This document shows, piece after piece, positions 8,176-16,856 of a DNA stretch of 27,500 nucleotides (the first letter of the stretch is position 1; each line of letters starts with the position of its first letter). The notes below the pieces were generated by a model. That model saw only the letters and a list, made by a program, of their open reading frames with translations, was not told the DNA's origin and did not search any database. A program made the position numbers and the translations under genes. Origin of the DNA: Mesostigma viride (lineage: Eukaryota > Streptophyta > Mesostigmatophyceae > Mesostigmatales > Mesostigmataceae); contig RPFO01001677.1 of assembly GCA_009746045.1 (NCBI GenBank), positions 45,001-72,500 on the forward strand, in the 5' to 3' direction.

Positions 8176-8956
8176 GGGAGGGAGGGAGGGAGGGAGGGAG
8201 GGAAGGAGGGAGGGAGGGAGGGAGGGAGGGAGGAGGGAGGGAGAGGGAGGGAGGGAGGGAGGGAGGGAGGGAGGGAGGAGGGAGGGAGGGAGGGAGGGAG
8301 GGAGGGAGGGAGGGAGGGAGGGAGGAGGGAGGGAGGGAGGGAGGGAGGGAGGGAGGGAGGGAGGGAGGGAGGGAGGGAGGGAGGGAGGGAGGGAGGGAGG
8401 GAGGGAGGGAGGAGGGAGGGAGGGAGGAGGGAGGGAGGGAGGGAGGGAGGGAGGGAGGGAGGGAGGGAGGGAGGGAGGGAGGAGGGAGGAGGGAGGGAGG
8501 GAGGGAGGGAGGGAGGGAGGGAGGGAGGGAGGGAGGGAGGGAGGGAGGGAGGGAGGGAGGGAGGGAGGGGGAGGGAGGGAGGGAGGGAGGAGGGAGGGAG
8601 GGAGGGAGGGAGGGAGGGAGGGAGGGAGGGAGGGAGGGAGGGAGGGAGGGAGGGAGGGAGGAGGGAGGGAGGGAGGGAGGGAGGGAGGGAGGGAGGGAGG
8701 GAGGGAGGGAGGAGGGAGAGGGAGGGAGGGAGGGAGGGAGGGAGGGAGGGAGGGAGGGAGGGAGGGAGGGAGGGAGGGAGGGAGGGAGGGAGGGAGGGAG
8801 GGAGGGAGGGAGGGAGGGAGGGAGGGAGGAGGGAGGGAGGGAGGGAGGGAGGGAGGGAGGGAGGGAGGAGGGAGGGAGGGAGGAGAGGAGGGAGGGAGGG
8901 AGGGAGGAGGGGGGAGGGAGGGAGGGAGGGAGGGAGGGAGGGAGGGAGGGAGGGAG
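8176..8956 (+). repeat. (GGGA)n homopurine tract, ~780 bp
   Basis: Almost pure GGGA tetramers on the + strand, with about 20 single-base-loss interruptions (GGA) and a few others. It is separated from the TGAG block by 18 non-repetitive bases. All purine on one strand, so triplex- and G4-prone. The PPSLPPSL and EGGREGGR reading frames are artefacts. Confidence 0.97.
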
Positions 8957-8968
8957 TGGATCGGTCAC

Positions 8969-9433
8969 TCACAGCAGTTTATTCCCACCCCAGCAGGGCC
9001 CCTCCCTCACATCCGGCTGCAAAATCTGCTTGATGTCGCTTCTCTCTAGAATAAGCCGCACAGCCCTGATCCGAGCAAATGGCTCGCCATCATACTGTCG
9101 CTCACTGATGCTTTATACGCGCTTTCCGTAAGATGAAAACATGACGGAAAAAAGAGACTCGGGGAAAGGGGATACGGTGAAATACTTGTCTGCTACCGGC
9201 CGGGGTTTCAACAGCGAAGAAATTCGCACCTGAATGTGCACATACCACTCCGTCACGTCGACAGCGGTCTTGCATCGCAACCGTGTCACAGACGCGGCAG
9301 CAAAAATTGCTGGCGGAATTGACATGCTCGCCGCAGTTAACGAACGTGCGGAGGTCCGTTTTAGCCCCTGACGCCATGGCGTCTTTGATGCCAAGAACGC
9401 CTGCAAAAGACACGATATCGGGCACAAAAGCAC
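8969..9433 (-). pseudogene. Decayed minus-strand coding region, unrecognised
   Basis: One minus-strand frame runs from 9433 to 8969 with a single in-frame TAA at 9113-9115. Downstream of that stop it reads ERQYDGEPFARIRAVRLILE and RSDIKQILQPDVREG. Upstream it reads DVTEWYVHIQVRISSLLKPR and FPESLFSVMFSSYGKRV. Both look protein-like. An overlapping frame (9102-9425) begins MPDIVSFAGVLGIKDAMASG and has a possible zinc site C-X2-H-X7-CC-X2-C (CGEHVNSASNFCCRVC), so a frameshift near 9270 may join the two. TTTTGCAG just upstream of GCGTTC (about 9400) could be a splice acceptor. No family is recognised. Together with the segment at 6923-7153 it may be the remains of a gene carried by the insertion. 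Confidence 0.35.
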
Positions 9434-9946
9434 TTAAAAACGAATTACGGATCTGCGACGCCTGGCCCAGCCTAGAAATTGGATAAAAAATCGCGCCAGC
9501 TCGGTTAAAGCAAACTGAGCCGGTAATGAAAAAAGTGCTTCGGTCAAGGCCTTAAAAACTAAAAAATGCGTCGATTAGTGTCAAAAACCAGATGTTAGGG
9601 CGACTTTCATCGGGAAAATTTTTTGCTGCAGGTAGGTGGGGTCGAGTGAAAATCGGCGACAAAACAGGCACCCACCTGTGAATGACGCCAAAATTCCGAA
9701 GGACTCCGCAGAATTTGTGGCGAAAAAAAATAACGGCAAGTTATATATGACCCTAGGAGCATACACTCAAATTTCCAGCCTCGATACTGCCTTTTTATTC
9801 GCTCACGATAGCCTGCCAGGCCGCCATGCCTGTCGGTGGAAATTCGGTCACCGTCGTGCACGCACACACCAAAAATCTCATTTCGCGCCACTTTTCGGGT
9901 CCTTCTTACGAGGCTGCATTTTGGCGGGGCTCGGACCGTTGTGCAA
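9434..9946. other. Right part of the 4.2-kb insertion, no firm gene
   Basis: Unique sequence with weak, short frames on both strands. A minus-strand ATG near 9920 gives only 13 codons (MQPRKKDPKSGAK) before a stop and could at most be a first exon. No transposase or terminal repeat is visible. Confidence 0.4.
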
Positions 9947-10445
9947 TGAAAGTGCTCGGCTATGGGATGGCACCACACCCCTCTATGTTAGGACACCCAA
10001 AATCTGGGAGCCTCTTGTAGGAAAGAAGTTTATGCGGCTGATAAAGGCGGTTGATGGGACCGTGGCTGGTCCACGGGCTTGGCGCCTGAGCCTAGAGCGC
10101 CTTCTCCTTGACACAGCTCGCATGGTGTACAGTGACTTGGACCCCTCCTTGTTTGTGGGCGTCTGGAAGGGCGAGCTGGTGTTTGTGTTCGTGCATGCAG
10201 ATGACTGTGATTGCTTTGGCCCGCGTGAATGGATTGCCTGGTTCCATAGCATTGTGCATGCCAGGTACCCTGTGGGCAAGCTTATTTTCCGTGAGCTGGG
10301 CAAGGTGGTTCAGTTCATGGGCATGGACACTGTCATGGATCACGATGAGCACGGCAAGTGGGCGATGTTGCTTCACTCCCAAGGGCAGCCATGTGCAGGA
10401 TTTGGTTACGGAGGTGATGAGCAGCAGTGGGCCGCTTCTTGCGTC

Positions 10446-10447
<2 letters not shown>
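9947..10447 (+). pseudogene. Reverse transcriptase (copia-type), C-terminal part
   Basis: It resumes RT in the same codon phase after the 9-bp repeat: TTPLYVRTPKIWEPL, LIKAVDGTVAGPRAW (compare 'LkkaLYGLkqaprlW'), YSDLDPSLFVGV and LVFVFVHADDCDCFG. The HADD codons are at 10194-10205 and stand for the copia YVDD catalytic site, with Y replaced by H and V by A. A frameshift near 10380 leads to the frame reading HVQDLVTEVMSSSGPLLAS, which continues in phase across the next insertion into RNase H. Confidence 0.82.
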
Positions 10448-10493
<46 letters not shown>

Positions 10494-10661
10494 TACTTGC
10501 GTGTCATGCGCAAAGGCATGCCACGGAGTACTATGCTAATCTCATTAGAAAAATAATCACACAAAAGTTTGAACAAATATCGTCTGCATCATCCCCCAAC
10601 CGTTAAGCACTAGATGTGGATGTAATCCTCATCCGGGGATGTAATTCTCATCTTGCGTCTG
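10437..10661 (-). mobile_element. 5'-truncated LINE insertion with 11-bp TSD and (CTTA)n tail
   Basis: TCTTGCGTCTG is present at 10437-10447 and 10651-10661. The 203 bases between (10448-10650) begin on the + strand with a (TAAG)n array, i.e. a 3' (CTTA)n tail on the minus strand. The body aligns by eye with 26293-26446, the 3' region of the LINE remnant at the right end of the window (shared ACTTGCGTGTCAT, CCACGGAGTAC, AATCTCATTAGAAAA). This is the usual form of a severely 5'-truncated LINE copy. It carries no coding part. Confidence 0.85.
10448..10492 (+). repeat. (TAAG)n microsatellite, about 11 units
   Basis: Perfect tetranucleotide array that forms the 3' tail of the inserted LINE copy (as CTTA on its own strand). 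Confidence 0.95.
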
Positions 10662-11350
10662 AGTGTGGGACATTGCGTGGCAAGCTCAATTGGCTGGCCT
10701 GCACCACTAGCCGTGATTTGGCTGTCCTTAGCCGACTGCCTGACAATGTACTGTGCCTTATTGACCGTGCGGTGATTGTGCAGTACCTCCTGGCCTTACC
10801 CGGGTTGATGTTACAAGGTGTAGACTGGGATAAGCCCGTGGAGCTTGCGTCTTATTGCGACAGTTCCCTAGATGCCCGCGTGCTCACCAAGATGCGTGGT
10901 AGGTGCGCTGCTGTCACTACCATTTGCAACGCTGACCAACCCGCGATGTCTTCCATCTTTGCATGGTATTCCCGCTTGCACCGCCGCGTGTATGTGGGAT
11001 CCGACACCGCTGAGGCGCGCATATACTGCGAGGCTGCGAGCGAGCTGTCCTACTTCCACGCGCTCATTTGCTGGATTCTCACGGTGGGCGGCACCACTCC
11101 GCATCTCCGTCGCGTGATACGCACGGACAGCCAGGCGGTTGTTGATTTCATTGAGAACCCTTATGCCCGCACACGGGACTTGGACTTCCTCAGGGTCAAG
11201 GAGTTCTCTGATTGTGTCAGTACCCAGCATGTGCCGGGCGAAAGGAACTACTCCGATGCCCTCACTAAACTGTATAGCTCAGCTAAGGCACAGTACCCGC
11301 TTCTGCGACACACGATGAATAGGCTATCACTGGGTCAGTCTTCGCACTAG
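10651..11350 (+). pseudogene. RNase H of the copia-type element, C-terminal end of pol
   Basis: It degrades the RNA strand of the RNA:DNA hybrid during reverse transcription. After the LINE insertion the frame reads ECGTLRGKLNWLACTTSRDL (compare copia 'G.L.wla..TRPDia'). The acidic residues of the RNase H site are all present: D in LASYCDSSLD (codon 10859), E in GSDTAEARIYCEA (codon 11012) and D in VIRTDSQAVVDFIE (codon 11126). The end STQHVPGERNYSDALTKLY matches the copia terminal motif 'h.pg..n.aD.lTK'. About 240 residues are open to TAG 11348-11350. It is the best-preserved module of the element. Confidence 0.88.
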
Positions 11351-11953
11351 TTGAGTTGCGTTGAACCATGAATGGCCCCGCGCCACGGGTTTTCAGCCTC
11401 CGACGGTAGGTTTTCCCCGGGGGTGATTACCTATTGTATAATAATGTTCAGTGGGCATTACCCTCTGAGACTATGTCGGTGTTGTAGTTGCTATTCATGA
11501 TGGCATGGCACACGCAGCCGTTAATGACTGATAAGAGTACGCTGGCCATCTTTGCCACATGAAAAAGAAAAGTGTTGGAGTTGTAAAGCATTACAAATGA
11601 TGCTGGGCAGGGCTCGGAAAAATACTGTCGGAACGACACATTGAAATAAACGTATGCATTTATTCTGTCCCGGTTTTCTGTTATGCAATATATCAGTTTG
11701 CCGCACGTGATGTTGATTACCTGGATGCGGACAATGAATCCGGCGAGACTCATGTCGCTGGGCACAATGGTTGCCACGATGGTTGCAGTCTTGCCACGGG
11801 TTGTTAAGATATAACCATGGCAGACTTAAGTTTGGCGTCTGGTGTCTGGAAGGTTCCATGTGCACAACGCATAGTGCATTGCCATACTTGTAACGACAGT
11901 GCAGAATAAGGTTTCTAGGCATCTCTAGAAGGTTGACGCTGTAAATGTATAAA
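11351..11953. other. 3' untranslated / putative 3' LTR region
   Basis: It lies between the pol stop and the 70-bp repeat. TATAAA at 11948-11953 directly precedes the repeat and AATAAA at 11961-11966 lies within it. This may represent U3 and R of a 3' LTR, but no start of the LTR can be drawn. Confidence 0.4.
11448..11855 (-). pseudogene. Open minus-strand frame, unrecognised
   Basis: A frame of about 130 codons ends at 11448, with segments such as SDMSLAGFIVRIQVINITCG and NAYVYFNVSFRQYFSEP. It is hydrophobic and balanced in composition, yet has no good ATG near its 5' end (the first internal ATG is at SDM). An overlapping minus-strand frame (11521-12021) is also open. It could be a gene fragment captured in the LTR region, or chance. 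No domain is recognised. Confidence 0.2.
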
Positions 11954-12023
11954 TTAAGGCAATAAACAGCGGCCAAGGAGCCGCAGCAATTGCAACCAAA
12001 CCATTCCAAAGTCATTCTCAACT
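11954..12023 (+). repeat. 70-bp direct repeat, right copy (probable 3' LTR remnant)
   Basis: Identical to 2223-2292, 9,731 bases away. Identity ends at CTCAACT in both copies. In the right copy the next bases are ACGTTGG, in the left CGTACTC. Confidence 0.6.
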
Positions 12024-12467
12024 ACGTTGGTATGTGAATATAAATACCACGTGGGCTATGCAGATAGGACTGCTAGTCGAGTCACATACATTTCCCTAGA
12101 TAGGTACTTTGGGTACTGGGGTACGTGGCAGATGTCAGTACCCAGTATACGTAGTGTCCCACCATTGGACGGTACTAGAGTATCCTAGATAGGGAACGTA
12201 CTGCAGAGTGGATTGATCTGTGATCACACGATGCTGTGACTAGACTGCTACCTGTCATCGTGCGGCCTCGGGCCAACGGTCTGCACCCAACGGTCACTGG
12301 CGGCGCGGCTAGTGAGAGGAACGTTGATAAAGGGTAAACCTATTTTCTAATGAAGGAAGCAATTCATTGCCAACCATATCCTGTGCTCTCAAGCATTATA
12401 CTACGTCGCTCCTTATCAATCCTAACTTGAATTTTACAAATGCTCTTCAGCAACATCAAACTCAACA
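12024..12467 (+). promoter_or_regulatory. Possible promoter or LTR-like segment
   Basis: It contains TATAAATA at 12039-12046 and an imperfect hairpin (GGGTACTG 12111-12118, CAGTACCC 12136-12143). Two direct copies of CCTAGATAGG lie at about 12094 and 12185. It leads to an ORF start at 12468. This could be the 5' control region of a second retroelement, but I cannot match it to anything else in the window. Confidence 0.3.
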
Positions 12468-12794
12468 ATGGTTCAAACCGGCAATGGCAAAAAAAAAGAA
12501 AAAAAAAAGAACAACAATGACAATACCAGCCCGGTGGAGGGTCCGGCTGTCGCGAGGCAGTCCGAACAACCCCCCTCCCCTGTGCGCCAGCCGGTGGCGG
12601 AGCCGGTTCCCCTACGGGGCACCGAACAACCCTCTTCCCCGGCGGCTGCGACAGCAGCACCCACTGCTGGAGCAGCCATGGCGGCGGCAATGCGGCAGGA
12701 AAACAACCCCCCAGGAGGCACCGGCCCCGCGCCGGCCCCTGGGGCTTCCAGCGTCGGCAAGTCTATTGCTTTCCTCATGCATGCTCTGATATAA
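12468..12794 (+). CDS. Low-complexity 108-residue ORF, possible gag N-terminus
   Basis: The ATG at 12468 has a good context (CAACAATGG). The product begins MVQTGNGKKKEKKKNNNDN and goes on as a Pro/Ala/Ser-rich disordered chain (PVRQPVAEPVPLRGTEQPS, AAATAAPTAGAAMAAAM), ending SVGKSIAFLMHALI. No domain is recognised. A basic, disordered N-terminus is common in retroelement gag proteins and in many nuclear proteins. It stops 57 bases before the satellite block, so it may be the 5' remnant of a gene cut off by the satellite. Confidence 0.3.
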   Translation: MVQTGNGKKKEKKKNNNDNTSPVEGPAVARQSEQPPSPVRQPVAEPVPLRGTEQPSSPAAATAAPTAGAAMAAAMRQENNPPGGTGPAPAPGASSVGKSIAFLMHALI

Positions 12795-12850
12795 TTCTCA
12801 AGAGCGGTGGCTATCTTTTCAACATATAATAACCAAACAGAACGCTATTG

Positions 12851-13781
12851 CTGCAGTGTGGCTGGGTGGCTCGCCAGGTGTATGGGCGCATGGGTGGCCG
12901 AACGCGCACGTGCATTTGGTTGGGTACGTTACTGGCTGAGTGGTTTGTTGGTTGGTTAAGTGTGCATGGGCAGCTAGCGGGCAGGCTGCTTGCCATGCAG
13001 GCAGGTCAGCGAGTGGGTGGTGGGTGGCTGTGTGGCTGTCTGACTGTGTGGCTGTGTGGCTGTGTGGCTGTGTGGCTGTGTGGCTGTGTGCCTGCGTGGT
13101 TGCGTGGCTGCGTGGCTGTGTGGCTGCGTGGCTGTGTGGCTGCGTGGCTGTGTGGCTGTGTGGCTGTGTGGCTGCGTGGCTGCGTGGCTGCGTGGCTGCG
13201 TGGCTGCCTGGCTGCGTGGCTGCGTGGCTGTGTGGCTGCGTGGCTGCGTGGCTGTGTGGCTGCGTGGCTGTGTGGCTGCGTGGCCCCGTGGCTGGATGGC
13301 TGTGTGGCTGCGTGGCTGCGTGGCTGCGTGGCTGCGTGGCTGCGTGACTGCGTGCAGGTGCATGGGTGGGTGGGTGGGTGGGTGGGTGGGTGGGTGGGTG
13401 GGTGGGTGGGTGGGTGGGTGGGTGGGTGGGTGGGTGGGTGGGTGGGTGGGTGGGTGGGTGGGTGGGTGGGTGGGTGGGTGGGTGGTGGGTGGGTGGGTGG
13501 GTGGGTGGGTGGGTGGGTGGGTGGGTGGGTGGGTGGGTGGGTGGGTGGGGGTGGGTGGGTGGGTGGGTGGGTGGGTGGGTGGGTGGGTGGGTGGGTGGGT
13601 GCATGGGTGGTTGGGTGGTTGGGGCTGGGTGGGTGGGTGGGTGGGTGGGTGGGTGGGTGCGTGGGTGGGTGGGTGGGTGGGTGAATGGGTGGGTGGGTGG
13701 GTGGGTGGGTGGGGGGGGGGTGGGTGGATGGGTGGGTGGGTGGGTGCATGGGTGGTTGGGTGGTGTGGTGGTGGTGGGGGT
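12851..13781 (+). repeat. Satellite unit 0 (diverged left-edge unit)
   Basis: The anchor variant lacks the GCAACAGGG start and has private changes (GCACGTGCATTTGG, CAGCTAGCGGG, GGTCAGCG). In its octamer array T-type and C-type octamers are interspersed. Its TGGG tail (13361-13781, with GTGAATGGG and GGTGGATGGG variants) is the same as the tail before unit A' (18866-19229). Confidence 0.85.
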
Positions 13782-14589
13782 GCAACAGGGTAGCTATGAG
13801 GCTGGGTGGCTCGCCAGGTGTATGGGCGCATGGGTGGCCGAACGCGCAGGTGCAATTAGTTGGGTACGTTACTGGCTAAGTGGTTGGTTGGGTGGGTAAG
13901 TGTGCATGGGCAGCCAGTGGGCAGGCTGCTTGCCATGCAGGCAGGTCGGCGAGTGGGTGGTGGGTGGCTGTGTGGCTGTGTGGCTGTGTGGCTGTGTGGC
14001 TGTGTGGCTGTGTGGCTGTGTGGCTGCGTGGCTGCGTGGCTGCGTGGCTGCGTGGCTGCGTGACTGCGTGGCTGCGTGACTGCGTGGCTGCGTGGCTGCG
14101 TGGCTGCGTGGCTGCGTGGCTGCGTGGCTGCGTGGCTGCGTGGCTGCGTGGCTGCGTGGCTGCGTGGCTGCGTGGCTGCGTGGCTGCGTGGCTGCGTGGC
14201 TGCGTGGCTGCGTGGCTGCGTGACTGCGTGCAGGTGCATGTTTGATGGGTGGGTGGGTGGGTGGGTGGGTGGGTGGGTGGGTGGGTGGGTGGGTGGGTGG
14301 GTGGGTGGGTGGGTGGGTGGGTGGGTGGGTGGGTGGGTGGGTGGTGGGTGGGTGGGTGGGTGGGTGCATGGGTGGGTGCATGGGTGGGTGGGTGGGTGGG
14401 GCTGGGTGGGTGGGTGGGTGGTTGGGTGGGTGGGGCTGGGTGGGTGGGTGGGTGGGTGGGTGGGTGGGTGGGTGGGTGGGTGGGTGGGTGGGTGGGTGGG
14501 TGGGTGGGTGGGTGGGTGCATGGGTGGTTGGGTGGGTGGGGCTGGGTGGGTGGGTGGGTGGTGTGGTGTGGTGTGGTGGTGCTGGGGGT
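13782..14589 (+). repeat. Satellite unit A (808 bp)
   Basis: Anchor, CTGTGTGG array, CTGCGTGG array, cap (CTGCGTGACTGCGTGCAGG then TGCATGTTTGATGGG), TGGG array, and tail with GGGGCTGGG and TGGTGTGGTG. Diagnostic variants are GGCTCGCC in the anchor and ACTGGCTAAGTGG. Confidence 0.9.
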
Positions 14590-15365
14590 GCAACAGGGTA
14601 GCTATGAGGCTGGGTGGCTCACCAGGTGTATGGGCGCATGGGTGGCCGAAGGCGCAGGTGCAATTAGTTGGGTACGTTACTGGCTGAGTGGTTGGTTGGG
14701 TGGGTGGGTAAGTGTGCATGGGCAGCTAGTGGGCAGGCTGCTTGCCATGCAGGCAGGTCGGCGAGTGGGTGGTGGGTGGCTGTGTGGCTGTGTGGCTGTG
14801 TGGCTGTGTGGCTGTGTGGCTGTGTGGCTGTGTGGCTGTGTGGCTGCGTGGCTGTGTGGCTGCGTGGCTGCGTGGCTGCGTGGCTGCGTGACTGCGTGGC
14901 TGCGTGACTGCGTGGCTGCGTGGCTGCGTGGCTGCGTGGCTGCGTGGCTGCGTGGCTGCGTGGCTGCGTGCAGGTGCATGTTTGATGGGTGGGTGGGTGG
15001 GTGGGTGGGTGGGTGGGTGGGTGGGTGGGTGGGTGGGTGGGTGGGTGGGTGGGTGGGTGGGTGGGTGGGTGGGTGGGTGGGTGGGTGGGTGGGTGGGTGG
15101 GTGGGTGGGTGGGTGGGTGGGTGGGTGGGTGGGTGGGTGGGTGCATGGGTGGTTGGGTGGGTGGGGCTGGGTGCATGGGTGGTTGGGTGGGTGGGGCTGG
15201 GTGGGTGGGTGGGTGGGTGGGTGGGTGGGTGGGTGGGTGGTGGGTGGGTGGGTGGTGGGTGGGTGGGTGGGTGGGTGGGTGGGTGCATGGGTGGTTGGGT
15301 GGGTGGGGCTGGGTGGGTGGGGCTGGGTGGGTGGGTGGGTGGTGTGGTGTGGTGGTGCTGGGGGT
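14590..15365 (+). repeat. Satellite unit B (776 bp)
   Basis: Same architecture as unit A. Diagnostic variants are GGCTCACC and CAGCTAGTGGG, shared with unit D and with B'. Confidence 0.9.
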
Positions 15366-16061
15366 GCAACAGGGTAGCTATGAGGCTTGGTGGCTCGCCA
15401 GGTGTATGGGCGCATGGGTGGCCGAACGCGCAGGTGCAATTAGTTGGGTACGTTACTGGCTGAGTGGTTGGTTGGTTGGTTGGGTGGGTAAGTGTGCATG
15501 GGCAGCCAGTGGGCAGGCTGCTTGCCATGCAGGCAGGTCGGCGAGTGGGTGGTGGGTGGCTGTGTGGCTGCGTGGCTGTGTGGCTGTGTGGCTGTGTGGC
15601 TGTGTGGCTGTGTGGCTGTGTGGCTGTGTGGCTGTGTGGCTGTGTGGCTGCGTGGCTGCGTGGCTGCGTGGCTGCGTGACTGCGTGGCTGCGTGGCTGCG
15701 TGGCTGCGTGGCTGCGTGGCTGCGTGGCTGCGTGGCTGCGTGGCTGCGTGGCTGCGTGGCTGCGTGGCTGCGTGGCTGCGTGGCTGCGTGGCTGCGTGGC
15801 TGCGTGGCTGCGTGGCTGCGTGGCTGCGTGGCTGCGTGACTGCGTGCATGTTTGATGGGTGGGTGGGTGCATGGGTGGGTGGGTGGGTGGGGGTGGTGGG
15901 TGGGTGGGTGGGTGGGTGGGTGGGTGGGTGGGTGGGTGGGTGGGTGGGTGGGTGGGTGGGTGGGTGGGTGGGTGGGTGGGTGGGTGGGTGCATGGGTGGT
16001 TGGGTGGGTGGGGCTGGGTGGGTGGGTGGGTGGTGTGGTGTGGTGTGGTGGTGCTGGGGGT
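15366..16061 (+). repeat. Satellite unit C (696 bp)
   Basis: Diagnostic variant GAGGCTTGGTGGCTCGCC with CAGCCAGTGGG, shared with unit E and C'. The cap lacks the CAGG step (CTGCGTGCATGTTTG). The octamer array is long. Confidence 0.9.
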
Positions 16062-16856
16062 GCAACAGGGTAGCTATGAGGCTGGGTGGCTCACCAGGTG
16101 TATGGGCGCATGGGTGGCCGAACGCGCAGGTGCAATTAGTTGGGTACGTTACTGGCTGAGTGGTTGGTTGGGTGGGTGGGTAAGTGTGCATGGGCAGCTA
16201 GTGGGCAGGCTGCTTGCCATGCAGGCAGGTCGGCGAGTGGGTGGTGGGTGGCTGTGTGGCTGTGTGGCTGTGTGGCTGTGTGGCTGTGTGGCTGTGTGGC
16301 TGTGTGGCTGCGTGGCTGCGTGGCTGCGTGGCTGCGTGGCTGCGTGACTGCGTGGCTGCGTGACTGCGTGGCTGCGTGGCTGCGTGGCTGCGTGGCTGCG
16401 TGGCTGCGTGGCTGCGTGGCTGCGTGGCTGCGTGCAGGTGCATGTTTGATGGGTGGGTGGGTGGGTGGGTGGGTGGGTGGGTGGGTGGGTGGGTGGGTGG
16501 GTGGGTGGGTGGGTGGGGGTGGGTGGGTGGGTGGGTGGGTGGGTGGGTGGGTGGGTGGGTGGGTGGGTGGGTGGGTGGGTGGGTGGGAATGGGTGGGTGG
16601 GTGGGTGGGTGGGGGTGGGTGGGTGGGTGGGTGGGTGGGTGGGTGGGTGGGTGGGTGGGTGCATGGGTGGTTGGGTGGGTGGGCTGGGTGGGTGGGTGGG
16701 TGGGTGGGTGGGTGGGTGGGTGGGTGGGTGGGTGGGTGGGTGGTGGGTGGGTGGGTGGGTGGGTGGGTGGGTGGGTGGGTGGGTGCATGGGTGGTTGGGT
16801 GGGTGGGGCTGGGTGGGTGGGTGGGTGGTGTGGTGTGGTGTGGTGGTGCTGGGGGT
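16062..16856 (+). repeat. Satellite unit D (795 bp)
   Basis: B-type anchor (GGCTCACC, CAGCTAGTGGG). The TGGG array includes GGGGG slips and one GGGAATGGG. Confidence 0.9.

Larger units (their letters stand above)
5742..9955. mobile_element. 4,196-bp insertion in RT with 9-bp TSD (5751-9946)
   Basis: TGAAAGTGC occurs at 5742-5750 and 9947-9955, exactly where the RT homology breaks and resumes, and the codon phase is the same on both sides (GAA AGT GC.). A 9-bp duplication is typical of Mutator-like elements, but I see no long terminal inverted repeats and no recognisable transposase. A 10-bp inverted pair (CACAACGGTC at 5732-5741, GACCGTTGTG at 9934-9943) lies offset from the duplication. The content is a 173-bp satellite, long simple repeats and minus-strand coding-like fragments. 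Confidence 0.75.
2292..12024 (+). mobile_element. Degenerate LTR retrotransposon (copia-type RT), interrupted by two later insertions
   Basis: Between the 70-bp direct repeats, in order, lie gag, integrase, a retropepsin-like segment, and copia-type RT then RNase H, all on the + strand. Every module has frameshifts or stops, so the element is dead. It is split at 5751-9946 and at 10448-10650 by insertions with 9-bp and 11-bp direct repeats. Without these the element would be about 5.3 kb, a normal size for the class. The assignment to Ty1/copia rests on the RT sequence (AYLHGD block, HADD, then RNase H directly at the end of pol). Confidence 0.8.

Noticed and set aside
6923-8972. Very long minus-strand ORFs (600-680 codons) of [16 protein letters not shown] and THSRTHAL repeats
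   Set aside because: They are translations of pure tetra- and octanucleotide repeats that contain no stop in any phase. Two overlapping frames are equally open. Only the short non-repetitive end (6923-7153) has coding character.
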